This document shows positions 1-5,580 of a stretch of DNA of 12,723 nucleotides, piece after piece; the stretch's first letter is position 1; every line of letters starts with the position of its first letter. Made by a program: the position numbers and the translations under genes. A model generated the notes under the pieces. The model saw nothing but the letters and a program-made list of their open reading frames with translations, searched no databases and was not told where the DNA came from. The DNA is from Methanoregula sp. (GTDB lineage Archaea; Halobacteriota; Methanomicrobia; Methanomicrobiales; Methanospirillaceae): the NCBI GenBank assembly GCA_003157895.1, contig PMKW01000169.1, positions 20,928-33,650 of the forward strand, in the 5' to 3' direction.

Positions 1-75
1 GCGTTTGAATTCAGTATTACCGAGAGCCTTGCACTCCTTATCCGGGTGCCTGAGTCGATCTGTGTGTTTCACTGA
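1..75 (+). CDS. 3' end of an upstream gene (partial)
   Basis: Frame 1 is open from the first base to a TGA at 73-75 and encodes 24 residues ending ...RVPESICVFH. The codon usage looks ordinary for the window, and the next gene starts 30 bases later on the same strand, so this is plausibly the tail of a gene that begins outside the window. Too little is visible to name a family. The alternative is chance open frame. Confidence 0.35.
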   Translation, partial: AFEFSITESLALLIRVPESICVFH

Positions 76-104
76 GAATGACTGGAATACCGGGTGAGAA
101 CAGT

Positions 105-461
105 ATGCTGGATATGTTAAATCCAACACGGGACCAAGTGACAAAATTTCAGCAGGAACACGAGGTTTCTATTGATGCACAGCACCTGGAGACCCCCTTG
201 GTGATTACTGTACAGATCCCCAAGAAGCAGCAAACCCTGCATCAAACGCATTATGCGAGAAAATTCATCACAAGCAGGAATGAGGGTGGCAGCGTCCTCA
301 TTGTTGTCAACCCGGATGTATCAAATGTGCATAGTGTTGAAAACCAGGGAGAGATAGATACGTTCGAGGATTTTGTCGAAAAAACACTTGCGCATACCCT
401 TGAAGACAAGGAAGAATCTGACCAGGGACCGAAGGTGTGCTGCGGGGCAAGCTGCAGCTGA
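105..461 (+). CDS. hypothetical protein with Cys-rich C-terminal tail
   Basis: A 118-residue soluble protein of a family I do not recognise. An in-frame ATG also exists at 78, but the ATG at 105 is preceded by GGTGAG (93-98) with 6 bases between, so I chose 105. The body is mixed and hydrophilic, with a beta-strand-like stretch (SVLIVVNPDV) in the middle and an acidic segment before the end. The last residues are KVCCGASCS, so all three cysteines (112, 113, 117) sit at the extreme C-terminus. Such a tail could bind a metal or act as a redox switch; that is inference. A winged-helix regulator and a ferredoxin follow on the same strand at 28- and 40-base gaps, which suggests one transcript. Confidence 0.7.
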   Translation: MLDMLNPTRDQVTKFQQEHEVSIDAQHLETPLVITVQIPKKQQTLHQTHYARKFITSRNEGGSVLIVVNPDVSNVHSVENQGEIDTFEDFVEKTLAHTLEDKEESDQGPKVCCGASCS

Positions 462-489
462 ACTGTTCCCAAAATAACCCGGGAGTGTT

Positions 490-729
490 ATGATTCCGTT
501 ACCATCATCATCAAAAAGCGTACTTAAGATACTCAGTAAGGAAGGTGCAATGACCCATAAGGATATCGTGAATAAATTACACTGCTCCCCGAGGACTGTA
601 CGCTATGCCTTAAGAAAGCTCAAGGAGAATAAACTCCTTATCGAGAAGATGAACATGCAGGACATGCGCCAGATCATTTACCAGTACCGAATGGTTCCAC
701 TCCAGGAGACCCGGATGGCGGACAACTGA
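490..729 (+). CDS. winged helix-turn-helix transcriptional regulator
   Basis: A 79-residue single-domain DNA-binding protein of the MarR/ArsR-like winged-helix type. Residues 8-19 form a first helix (KSVLKILSKEGA). Residues 22-46 form the helix-turn-helix with the recognition helix SPRTVRYALRKL. The rest (KLLIEKMNMQDMRQIIYQYRMV) fits the beta wing. GGGAGTG at 481-487 lies just upstream of the ATG. There is no ligand-binding domain; the one cysteine (C32) lies next to the recognition helix. The gene sits between the Cys-tailed protein and the ferredoxin, so it probably controls this small redox-flavoured cluster. The DNA target is unknown. Confidence 0.8.
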   Translation: MIPLPSSSKSVLKILSKEGAMTHKDIVNKLHCSPRTVRYALRKLKENKLLIEKMNMQDMRQIIYQYRMVPLQETRMADN

Positions 730-769
730 TCGGGAACCGGTGATACGATCTCCTAAGACGGGTGGTTGT

Positions 770-994
770 GTGAAGGTTACAATTGACAGAAATGAATGCA
801 CCAGTTGTGGTACCTGCTGGGAGACGTGCCCGGCATTCTTTGAGGAGAACCCGGGCGATCACTTCAGTAAGGTTGTCGAAAAATTCCGGCTCAATGGCAA
901 TATTGCAGAAGGCACTGCCCCGGAAGATCTTGAGGCCTGTGTGAACGAGGCCGCAGATCTCTGTCCCGTGTCGATCATAACGGTGGAAACCTGA
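770..994 (+). CDS. ferredoxin, single [4Fe-4S] cluster type
   Basis: A small cytoplasmic electron carrier. The open frame reaches an ATG at 740, but the conserved protein begins at the GTG at 770 (VKVTIDRNECTSCG), preceded by a GGGTGG stretch; this gives 74 residues. The motif is CTSCGTCWETCP near the N-terminus and CVNEAADLCPVSII at the C-terminus. This matches the monocluster ferredoxins of Pyrococcus furiosus and Thermotoga maritima. By that comparison the first three Cys and the final Cys-Pro ligate the cluster, and the fourth Cys and the Cys of CVNEAA could form the disulfide known in that family. The second ligand is Cys rather than the Asp of P. furiosus, so a stable [4Fe-4S] cluster is expected. 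The redox partner is unknown. Confidence 0.9.
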   Translation: MKVTIDRNECTSCGTCWETCPAFFEENPGDHFSKVVEKFRLNGNIAEGTAPEDLEACVNEAADLCPVSIITVET

Positions 995-1006
995 GGGTTT
1001 CTTCTC
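986..1006 (+). terminator. hairpin plus T-rich tract over the ferredoxin stop codon
   Basis: GAAACC (986-991) pairs with GGTTTC (996-1001) around a TGAG loop that contains the ferredoxin stop codon, and a pyrimidine tract TTCTC follows. This looks like a terminator for the 105-994 transcript. It is also one of two near-identical copies (the other at 1104-1120). Confidence 0.45.
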
Positions 1007-1049
1007 GTTGTCGATGTCAGAGATGTTTATTAAAACCCCTGAAAGAAGG

Positions 1050-1120
1050 AGGACGGTCTAAACCGTCCTTCGACTTCTGAAGACCTCGCCGAAGTCGCTG
1101 AACCCTGACGGTTTCTTTTC
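1050..1120 (+). repeat. overlapping inverted repeats, possible structured RNA or terminator pair
   Basis: AGGACGGT (1050-1057) and ACCGTCCT (1062-1069) form a perfect 8-bp stem with a CTAA loop. The right arm overlaps AAACCGTC (1060-1067), which is also perfectly complementary to GACGGTTT (1107-1114); inside that larger loop CGACTTC (1071-1077) pairs with GAAGTCG (1091-1097). The first hairpin and the long-range pairing cannot form together. The downstream arm ends in CTTTTC, like a terminator. Confidence 0.5.
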
Positions 1121-1206
1121 ATCACATGATAGAACAAGAACCGCATCGGTCCCGGCAAAAAAGGAAAGGTTCTGATGCATAAGGATACGAAAAAACAATC
1201 GGGCAG

Positions 1207-1527
1207 GTGGCTGAACGGTTATTTACCTTGTCTCCCGAAGCTTACCTGTCATTCGAACATTTTTCATGGGTTTGTCGGGAATATGACCTGGAGGATGCAT
1301 GGAAAGAATTCCTGCAACTCTCCAGGGACCGGCCGGATTTATACGGCGATGCCGTGATAAAAAATGCATTTATCCTGTTTTTACTCCCTATTTTTCACAG
1401 CCGGCCGAATGAATTCCCTTTACTGTTTACCCGTTTTCTCACCGGGTTTTCCCGCGAATTTTATCAGCCATTGTCTCTTGAGGACCTGAAAAATGATTTG
1501 ATGGATCTTGGCTATCCGGGAGCATGA
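1207..1527 (+). CDS. hypothetical protein, probably with a frameshifted N-terminus
   Basis: A soluble protein of about 106 residues from a GTG at 1207, family not recognised. It is helical and rich in aromatic residues (FEHFSWVCREYDL, FILFLLPIFHSR, FTRFLTGFSREFY). The GTG has no good SD site. An ATG at 1175 in another frame does have one (AAAGGT, 5 bases upstream). Adding one A to the six-A run at 1190-1195 would join that ATG to this frame and give an N-terminus MHKDTKKTIGQVAERLF. The reading frame upstream of the GTG (EKTIGQ) also looks protein-like, so the gene probably runs from 1175 with one base missing. No regulator or partner can be inferred. Confidence 0.6.
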   Translation: MAERLFTLSPEAYLSFEHFSWVCREYDLEDAWKEFLQLSRDRPDLYGDAVIKNAFILFLLPIFHSRPNEFPLLFTRFLTGFSREFYQPLSLEDLKNDLMDLGYPGA

Positions 1528-1575
1528 TTATTATCTGCACCTTCATCCAATTATCTTTTATAAAACTGAGGTGTG

Positions 1576-2039
1576 ATGGTGGATCAAAGTTCGGCAGGAG
1601 AATCCTTCTGGCAGTCTTTTAACCGGCCCCACCCGCTGGTGTTCATTATCCTGGTCCTGTTCGGCCTGGACCTCGAATTCGTTGTCCATTACTATCTGGG
1701 TATCACCATTGTCTCCATGCAGTTTTTTTACTTTATTATTGTCATCGCGGGCCTGTGGTACGGGAGGAAGGCCATTTGGGCAGCGCTGCTCTTTGGCAGC
1801 CTCCACGTAACGGTCACGTTATGCTTACCGGGCTGCTCTCCCCGGATGCCCTGAAGCGGGCCATCGTGATGCTCATTGTGGGATTTGTTGTCGGTACTAT
1901 CGTGGAACAGATGCGCCTTTATGATGATCAGATCCTGAAAAAGAACCGCGAGTTGTCTGAAGCCAACAGGAAGATGGAAGCACTCAATGCCCGGCCGGCG
2001 GAACCGGGGGAATCTCATCAGGGTGCAGATAAAAAATAA
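1576..2039 (+). pseudogene. four-helix membrane protein with C-terminal coiled coil, frameshifted
   Basis: Two overlapping frames encode one protein. The first (from ATG 1576, with GAGGTG at 1568-1573) gives hydrophobic segments LVFIILVLFGLDLEFVV and QFFYFIIVIAGLWYG and runs into SLHVTVTL before ending at 1854. The second frame takes over with MLTGLLSPDALKRA, a third/fourth hydrophobic stretch (IVMLIVGFVVGTIV) and a coiled coil (DQILKKNRELSEANRKMEAL). One extra base between about 1816 and 1824 would fuse them into about 154 residues. From memory this resembles the membrane input part of archaeal sensor kinases, where the coiled coil leads into PAS or kinase domains, but here the protein stops after the coil. 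It may be a free-standing sensor input fragment or a decayed one. Confidence 0.7.
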
Positions 2040-2119
2040 AACACCGTCCCCGGCACAGGGGCAAATCTGCGGCCTGCCAGCTTATCCGGTCCCAAAGAAA
2101 CTGCAAAAGGACCACATGC

Positions 2120-2743
2120 TCATTCCCCGCCCCCATAATCCCATAACCTGAGAATATCAAAATCGCGCTTCAGTGTCGCCCTGCTCCGTGCCTGTGCCGG
2201 GCTCAGCATCCTCCCCTGGATAAAATCATATTCGCAGAGAATTTTTGCATTCCGGAGCAGGGTTGCCCGGATCGGATGGTGCCGGTAGATGACACTCTCC
2301 TGTTTGCGGAAATACCATTGTATTCTCCGGAAGGTGAGCCAGTCCAGTTTCATGGCGAGCGTTGCGTGGAACCTGAATGCTTCGGCAGAATCCAGGTCAT
2401 AATCCCGCAGCGAGCAGTATGGGGAGATTGTCCGGGACAGCTGATACCGGAATTGTTTTAAGGTTTCGTCAGGGGTAATCGTGATAAAAACAACCCGGGT
2501 TTCGTCAAAAAACCCGTAACCGCCGACCTCATATTTCGGGACCGTCTTCTGATCCATGCATATCCGGGTGAAATCTTTTATGAGTTTTTCTTCATCGTTC
2601 GTTGAAAAAGGCCCGGCCAGCGTGATATGCGGGACCACCAGTCTGGTCCCGAGGCGAAATTTCTCCTCCAGGTGATTGCTCAGCGAGCGGATCTGCTGCT
2701 TCACGGAACCCATCATGCGGATATCGATCAGGTAGCGGGTCAT
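2120..2743 (-). CDS. 2'-5' RNA ligase family protein (2H phosphoesterase)
   Basis: A 207-residue cytoplasmic protein with both signature motifs of the 2H phosphoesterase superfamily: HITL at residues 39-42 and HATL at 126-129. In this family the two histidines act on 2',3'-cyclic or 2'-5' phosphodiester bonds in RNA ends or nucleotides. The spacing of about 87 residues and the length are normal for the family. The C-terminal part (residues 150-207) is basic and extends past the core domain. A decayed copy of just this C-terminal part lies at 7116-7341 on the same strand. The start has only a weak SD (GGGT, 7 bases upstream). It is the last gene of the minus-strand run from 4943. The natural substrate is not predictable from sequence. 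Confidence 0.85.
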   Translation of the reverse strand: MTRYLIDIRMMGSVKQQIRSLSNHLEEKFRLGTRLVVPHITLAGPFSTNDEEKLIKDFTRICMDQKTVPKYEVGGYGFFDETRVVFITITPDETLKQFRYQLSRTISPYCSLRDYDLDSAEAFRFHATLAMKLDWLTFRRIQWYFRKQESVIYRHHPIRATLLRNAKILCEYDFIQGRMLSPAQARSRATLKRDFDILRLWDYGGGE

Positions 2744-2817
2744 TGCTTATACCCGGGTACTACTGCCAATCTGATATTTTCATGGGATCAGGAAAAAGAG
2801 AAGCATAATGTATTTGA

Positions 2818-3033
2818 TCAACAATCCGGTCGGACCGGCCCGGCCGGGTGCGATACATCGGCCGGTACTTCCACGAGCGTTTCTATCTCCATTCGGTCCG
2901 CTCGTTTCAGGATCTGCAATAGCAGCCGGATATGAAGCAGGAATGAACTTGTGAGAATACCATCCGCGTACAGGGAAGACCCCTGCTGCCAGTCTGCAAC
3001 CCGGATCGGGCTTTGATCTGCAATCCGCTGCAC
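2818..3033 (-). CDS. small hypothetical protein
   Basis: A 71-residue frame from a GTG at 3033 with coding-like third codon positions. It contains a plausible amphipathic/hydrophobic helix (SSFLLHIRLLLQILKRADRM) followed by an acidic strand-like stretch ETLVEVPADV. No family is recognised and no SD is visible. Another frame just upstream (QFIQQVLPDHPFDRP) would join it if one base were added near 3034, so the true gene may be longer and broken. A longer frame (2780-3211) overlaps on the same strand but looks less protein-like. Confidence 0.35.
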   Translation of the reverse strand: MQRIADQSPIRVADWQQGSSLYADGILTSSFLLHIRLLLQILKRADRMEIETLVEVPADVSHPAGPVRPDC

Positions 3034-3179
3034 GGTCGATCAAACGGGTGATCCGGAAGAACCTGCTGAATGAATTGTTATAAATGATCTCCGATGGAAC
3101 AGTAAACATATAGACAGAGATCGTAGTTGACGAGAAAAAAGGGAATCTGATGTCTGGGAATACCCGAACCTTCAGGTTT

Positions 3180-3473
3180 TTATGCATTTCCTGTTGAGGT
3201 AAGACCTTCATGGTCGTGCCGGGCCATCAGCCGTGTCACCTCTTTATGAGCCTTCTGCCTGTCCTTGGATCCGGTGTAGAGGATCCCGATATGTTCCCGG
3301 TCGTCCCTGAGGTACACGGCTTCAGGGTATTCGATAAGCACTATCTGTCCCCCTGGACCGAAGTACTTCCTCTCGATTTCCCCGATCATATACCGCTCGT
3401 ACTGGTCCGGGGTCGGCGCAGAGGTTTTATCAAACCGGAAAACGCTCAAATCCGTCTCCTCCGGTGGATGCAT
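3180..3473 (-). CDS. hypothetical protein, 97 residues
   Basis: The frame opens further upstream, but the ATG at 3473 (MHPPEETDLSVFRFDKT) is preceded by AGGAG with 6 bases between, which decides the start. The protein is soluble and mixed alpha/beta: a charged N-terminal half (PDQYERYMIGEIERKYFG), two hydrophobic strands (QIVLIEYPEAVYL, HIGILYTG) and a basic C-terminal helix (DRQKAHKEVTRLMARHD). I do not recognise the family. It lies between the HEAT-repeat gene and the small ORF at 2818 on the same strand. Confidence 0.7.
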   Translation of the reverse strand: MHPPEETDLSVFRFDKTSAPTPDQYERYMIGEIERKYFGPGGQIVLIEYPEAVYLRDDREHIGILYTGSKDRQKAHKEVTRLMARHDHEGLTSTGNA

Positions 3474-3586
3474 CTTTACTCCTGCTATTATAAAACAACG
3501 GAACGTACCAACGGGGCCGGTCACGGGATGATCCGGCGGGACACCTGACCCGCACGATATTCCCCATACCTTCCACGAACAGGGAT

Positions 3587-3994
3587 TTAATAATCGTCCT
3601 GGGGTTTAGACGTGACTACCTCATCCACCTCAGGCTGGAGGATTTCCAGTGCTTCCCGTACCTTCTCCCGGATCGCGGGGTTCCTGCTGTCCTGCATGGT
3701 ATCAAGGACCGCGATTACCCCGTCGCTCACAAGCGCTTCTTCATGACCTAATGCGGCAATGGCGATAATAATTTCCAGGGCAGAAAGAACAATATGCTGG
3801 TTCTTGTCCCCGAGCAGGTCCCTGATGATCTCAATCCCGCCCTGCTTTATCAGCTCGTCTGGCCTCCAGTCGTCGTCTTCCGTGCTCACTGCCAGCGCTT
3901 CTATTGCTGCTTCCCTGCCTTTCTTTCCTTTTCCCGAGAGACGGCTAAGCAGGTCCTCAACCAGATCCTTTTCTATCTGCAGTTCTTCTGCCAT
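3587..3994 (-). CDS. HEAT/armadillo-repeat protein
   Basis: A 135-residue all-helical protein. Three helical repeat units can be traced at about residues 9-35, 48-82 and 88-120 (GREAAIEALA, IIRDLLGDKNQHIVLSALEI, GVIAVLDTMQDSRNPAIREK), with the spacing and Leu/Ala/Ile pattern of HEAT or ARM repeats. Such proteins act as binding scaffolds and usually have no catalytic role. The C-terminus is acidic (PEVDEVV...PQDDY). GGAGGATGA directly before the ATG is a strong SD. A possible 39-residue membrane peptide overlaps its first codons in another frame. The partner is unknown. Confidence 0.8.
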   Translation of the reverse strand: MAEELQIEKDLVEDLLSRLSGKGKKGREAAIEALAVSTEDDDWRPDELIKQGGIEIIRDLLGDKNQHIVLSALEIIIAIAALGHEEALVSDGVIAVLDTMQDSRNPAIREKVREALEILQPEVDEVVTSKPQDDY

Positions 3995-4092
3995 TCATCC
4001 TCCAGTCCCGGTCTCCTGCATTCAGGAAACCGCGTCAGATTGATGATACTGCATCCCATGGCGAAAAACATTGCGATAGTACCCAAAATCAC
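3973..4092 (-). CDS. possible 39-residue single-span membrane peptide
   Basis: A short frame from GTG 4092 to TAG 3973-3975 encodes VILGTIAMFFAMGCSII followed by a charged tail RRPGLEDEWQKNCR, and overlaps the first 22 bases of the HEAT-repeat gene. The residues upstream of the GTG in the same frame (RQKPRVPPRDIRE) look like a cytoplasmic N-terminus but have no standard start before a stop codon. An ATG at 4129 lies in another frame, one base out. The GTG has no clear SD. This may be a real one-helix protein with a damaged 5' end, or a chance frame. Confidence 0.35.
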   Translation of the reverse strand: MILGTIAMFFAMGCSIINLTRFPECRRPGLEDEWQKNCR

Positions 4093-4154
4093 TTCCCGGA
4101 TATCCCGGGGCGGAACACGGGGTTTCTGACGCGGAGCATCCGTTCAGGTATCCC

Positions 4155-4189
4155 AAAAAAGGGTAAAATTCGTTTTTTAAAATTCCCTT
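4155..4189 (-). terminator. terminator-like inverted repeat with T run
   Basis: Read on the minus strand, AAGGG and CCCTT (4185-4189 and 4159-4163) flank an AT-rich loop and lead into a T6 run (4155-4160). It starts three bases past the end of the two-helix membrane protein gene at 4192, where a terminator would be expected. Confidence 0.45.
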
Positions 4190-4191
4190 AA

Positions 4192-4416
4192 TCACTCATC
4201 AGGAAGCCCGGGAGCGGGGTCTCCCGGCTCGGACGGCGGCGTAGTCTCAACTTTCCACCACAACCCGGCTATGGAGAAACCGATAAAGATAACCAGGAGA
4301 ACTGAACTCCAGATATTCTCTGCTATGCGCAGGTTGATGGGAATTGCCATCCCCATACGATCGTTTATCACGCCGATGATGAGGACTGCAATAAGGAAGA
4401 GGAGGCCTCCGATCAT
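4192..4416 (-). CDS. small two-helix membrane protein, likely extended upstream
   Basis: From ATG 4416 this is a 74-residue protein with two hydrophobic segments (MIGGLLFLIAVLIIGVI and WSSVLLVIFIGFSIAGLWW) and a proline- and acid-rich tail. The frame continues upstream without a stop as TEKPAWLRIAAAGIPGC, which reads like genuine protein but has no start codon. An ATG at 4475 with AAGGGA upstream is one base out of frame. Adding one base to the five-base A/T run at 4459-4463 gives MKPQKKPAWLRIAAAGIPGC fused to this frame, about 94 residues. I think 4475 is the real start and one base is missing. Function unknown. Confidence 0.6.
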   Translation of the reverse strand: MIGGLLFLIAVLIIGVINDRMGMAIPINLRIAENIWSSVLLVIFIGFSIAGLWWKVETTPPSEPGDPAPGLPDE

Positions 4417-4585
4417 ACACCCGGGTATTCCTGCAGCTGCAATCCTGAGCCACGCTGGTTTTTCTGTGGTTTCATCCCTAGATTCCCTTTATTTCCTGTT
4501 TATATTTAGTAATTGGGATTGTGCTGATAAACCGGCTAATCTCCAGGGAGAATTTTTCCCGGGAGGGAGAATTCGGCGGGTCCGG

Positions 4586-4943
4586 CTATTTCTTCAGTTC
4601 CAGGTGAAAGTGATGGAGAAAGCGGTGGAATATCGGCGTTAAGAAGATCGCAACGGAAGAGAGCAGTATAAAACCGCAATACATTGCACAGCATCCTGCG
4701 AAGATCTTCCCGCCATCGGTATGTACCGTACTGACCGGTCCCATCCCCCCATGAGCATCGCTGCATTGAGGAATGCATCGACTATGTCCATACCCTCCAG
4801 GGATATGTAGCCCACCATATCTATAACGAGGGAGAACAGGATGATTCCCACGGACAGGAGTGCCCGAACAGGATCAGGCGTATATAAAATTCCCGCAGGG
4901 GGAGAAGTTTCTGGTTATGATGTTCAAGGTGTTCCAGGAGCAT
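4586..4943 (-). pseudogene. small two-helix channel-like membrane protein, two frameshifts
   Basis: Three frames join into one 119-residue protein if two single bases are added. From ATG 4943 the first frame gives MLLEHLEHHNQKLLPLREFY; near 4867 it passes to a second frame (RALLSVGIILFSLVIDMVGY, LNAAMLMGG); at the C6 run 4745-4750 it passes to a third (MGPVSTVHTDGGKIFAG, FILLSSVAIFLTPIFHRF, HFHLELKK, stop at 4586). The whole matches, from memory, a widespread small membrane family with a GGMGPV segment between two helices and a C-terminal HRFLHxFHLE, often labelled as potassium-channel-like. GGMGPV would sit like a pore loop; that is inference. The 358-base length is exactly two bases short of a full reading frame. 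Confidence 0.7.
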
Positions 4944-4984
4944 AACAATACCTGCAGACCTGACAGGTTATGCTGCATGGCTGA

Positions 4985-5485
4985 TTAAATCATGTCTGTC
5001 GGTTTCCCGGGCTCAGCATCCAGCCAGGACTGGTCCTCCGGCCGGGCCAGTCCCCGCAGCTCGTAGTGTTTCCACCGTGCGATCGCCCCTATATCCCGGG
5101 CGGTCTTGATCCGGTTGCACCGTGCACAGAGCACCTGGAGATTGTGCACATCCCACTGGTCCCCACCCATGGCAAGCGGCCGGATATGATCCAGAATACA
5201 GGAATGCACCGGGTGCCGGCCTCCCGCGGCATGCGATTCCTTAATCTCCTTCCCGCACCGGGCACATTTCCCCTCCTGCTCCAGAAGGACAAGCCGCCGC
5301 ATCTGGCCCACCGTGGGCCGCTCTTCCCGCCAGTATATCGAGCTGCACGAGGGCTGGCAGCAGATGGCATCCCCTCCGGCAGGGAACGCTGACCGCTCGC
5401 GGCCGCAGACCGGACAGGCCCGCCGGGCAAGGTGCTCCTTCTCTTCGGTGGTATTGGAATACCGGCGGTGTTCTCGGACGGGCAT
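4985..5485 (-). CDS. HNH endonuclease with N-terminal zinc ribbon
   Basis: A 166-residue nuclease of the McrA-like HNH family. Residues 24-47 hold a zinc-ribbon-like motif (CPVCGRE ... CCQPSC). Residues 74-127 are the HNH domain: CARCGKE, then LDHIRPLAMGG with the catalytic His at 100, then NLQVLCARCN (Asn 115, Cys 120 and 123, Asn 124) and Lys 127. The two CxxC pairs would hold a structural zinc. The open frame reaches a GTG at 5584 that overlaps the DUF362 stop, but that stretch contains the T-run terminator of DUF362 and is low in charge, so I prefer the ATG at 5485 although it lacks an SD. No methylase or integrase is adjacent; a stand-alone nuclease is likely. Confidence 0.8.
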   Translation of the reverse strand: MPVREHRRYSNTTEEKEHLARRACPVCGRERSAFPAGGDAICCQPSCSSIYWREERPTVGQMRRLVLLEQEGKCARCGKEIKESHAAGGRHPVHSCILDHIRPLAMGGDQWDVHNLQVLCARCNRIKTARDIGAIARWKHYELRGLARPEDQSWLDAEPGKPTDMI

Positions 5486-5556
5486 TTTTTGTACAGAAAG
5501 GTCCGGGCAAAATGGGATAAAGCCGGGGTTTGGGGAGTGAAAGTGAGGGACCGGAA

Positions 5557-5576
5557 ATAAAAAACCCGGGATTTTT
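5557..5576 (-). terminator. T-run terminator after the DUF362 gene
   Basis: Reading the minus strand just past the DUF362 stop there is an A7 run, then TCCCGGG and a TTTTTTATTT tract. Archaeal RNA polymerase can stop at such U tracts. It separates DUF362 from the HNH gene and argues against the upstream GTG start for the nuclease. Confidence 0.4.
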
Positions 5577-5580
5577 TTAA

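Noticed and set aside
1554..1566. TATA-like TTTTATAAAA just before the membrane protein gene at 1576; a similar TTTTATAATA at about 3483-3492.
   Set aside because: Both lie only 10-20 bases before the start codon. An archaeal transcript starting about 25 bases downstream would lose the SD and start, so they are probably not promoters of these genes.
2780..3211. A 143-codon minus-strand frame covering the small ORF at 2818.
   Set aside because: Its second half reads as a shadow of the better-looking 71-residue frame, and it has no SD or recognisable motif.
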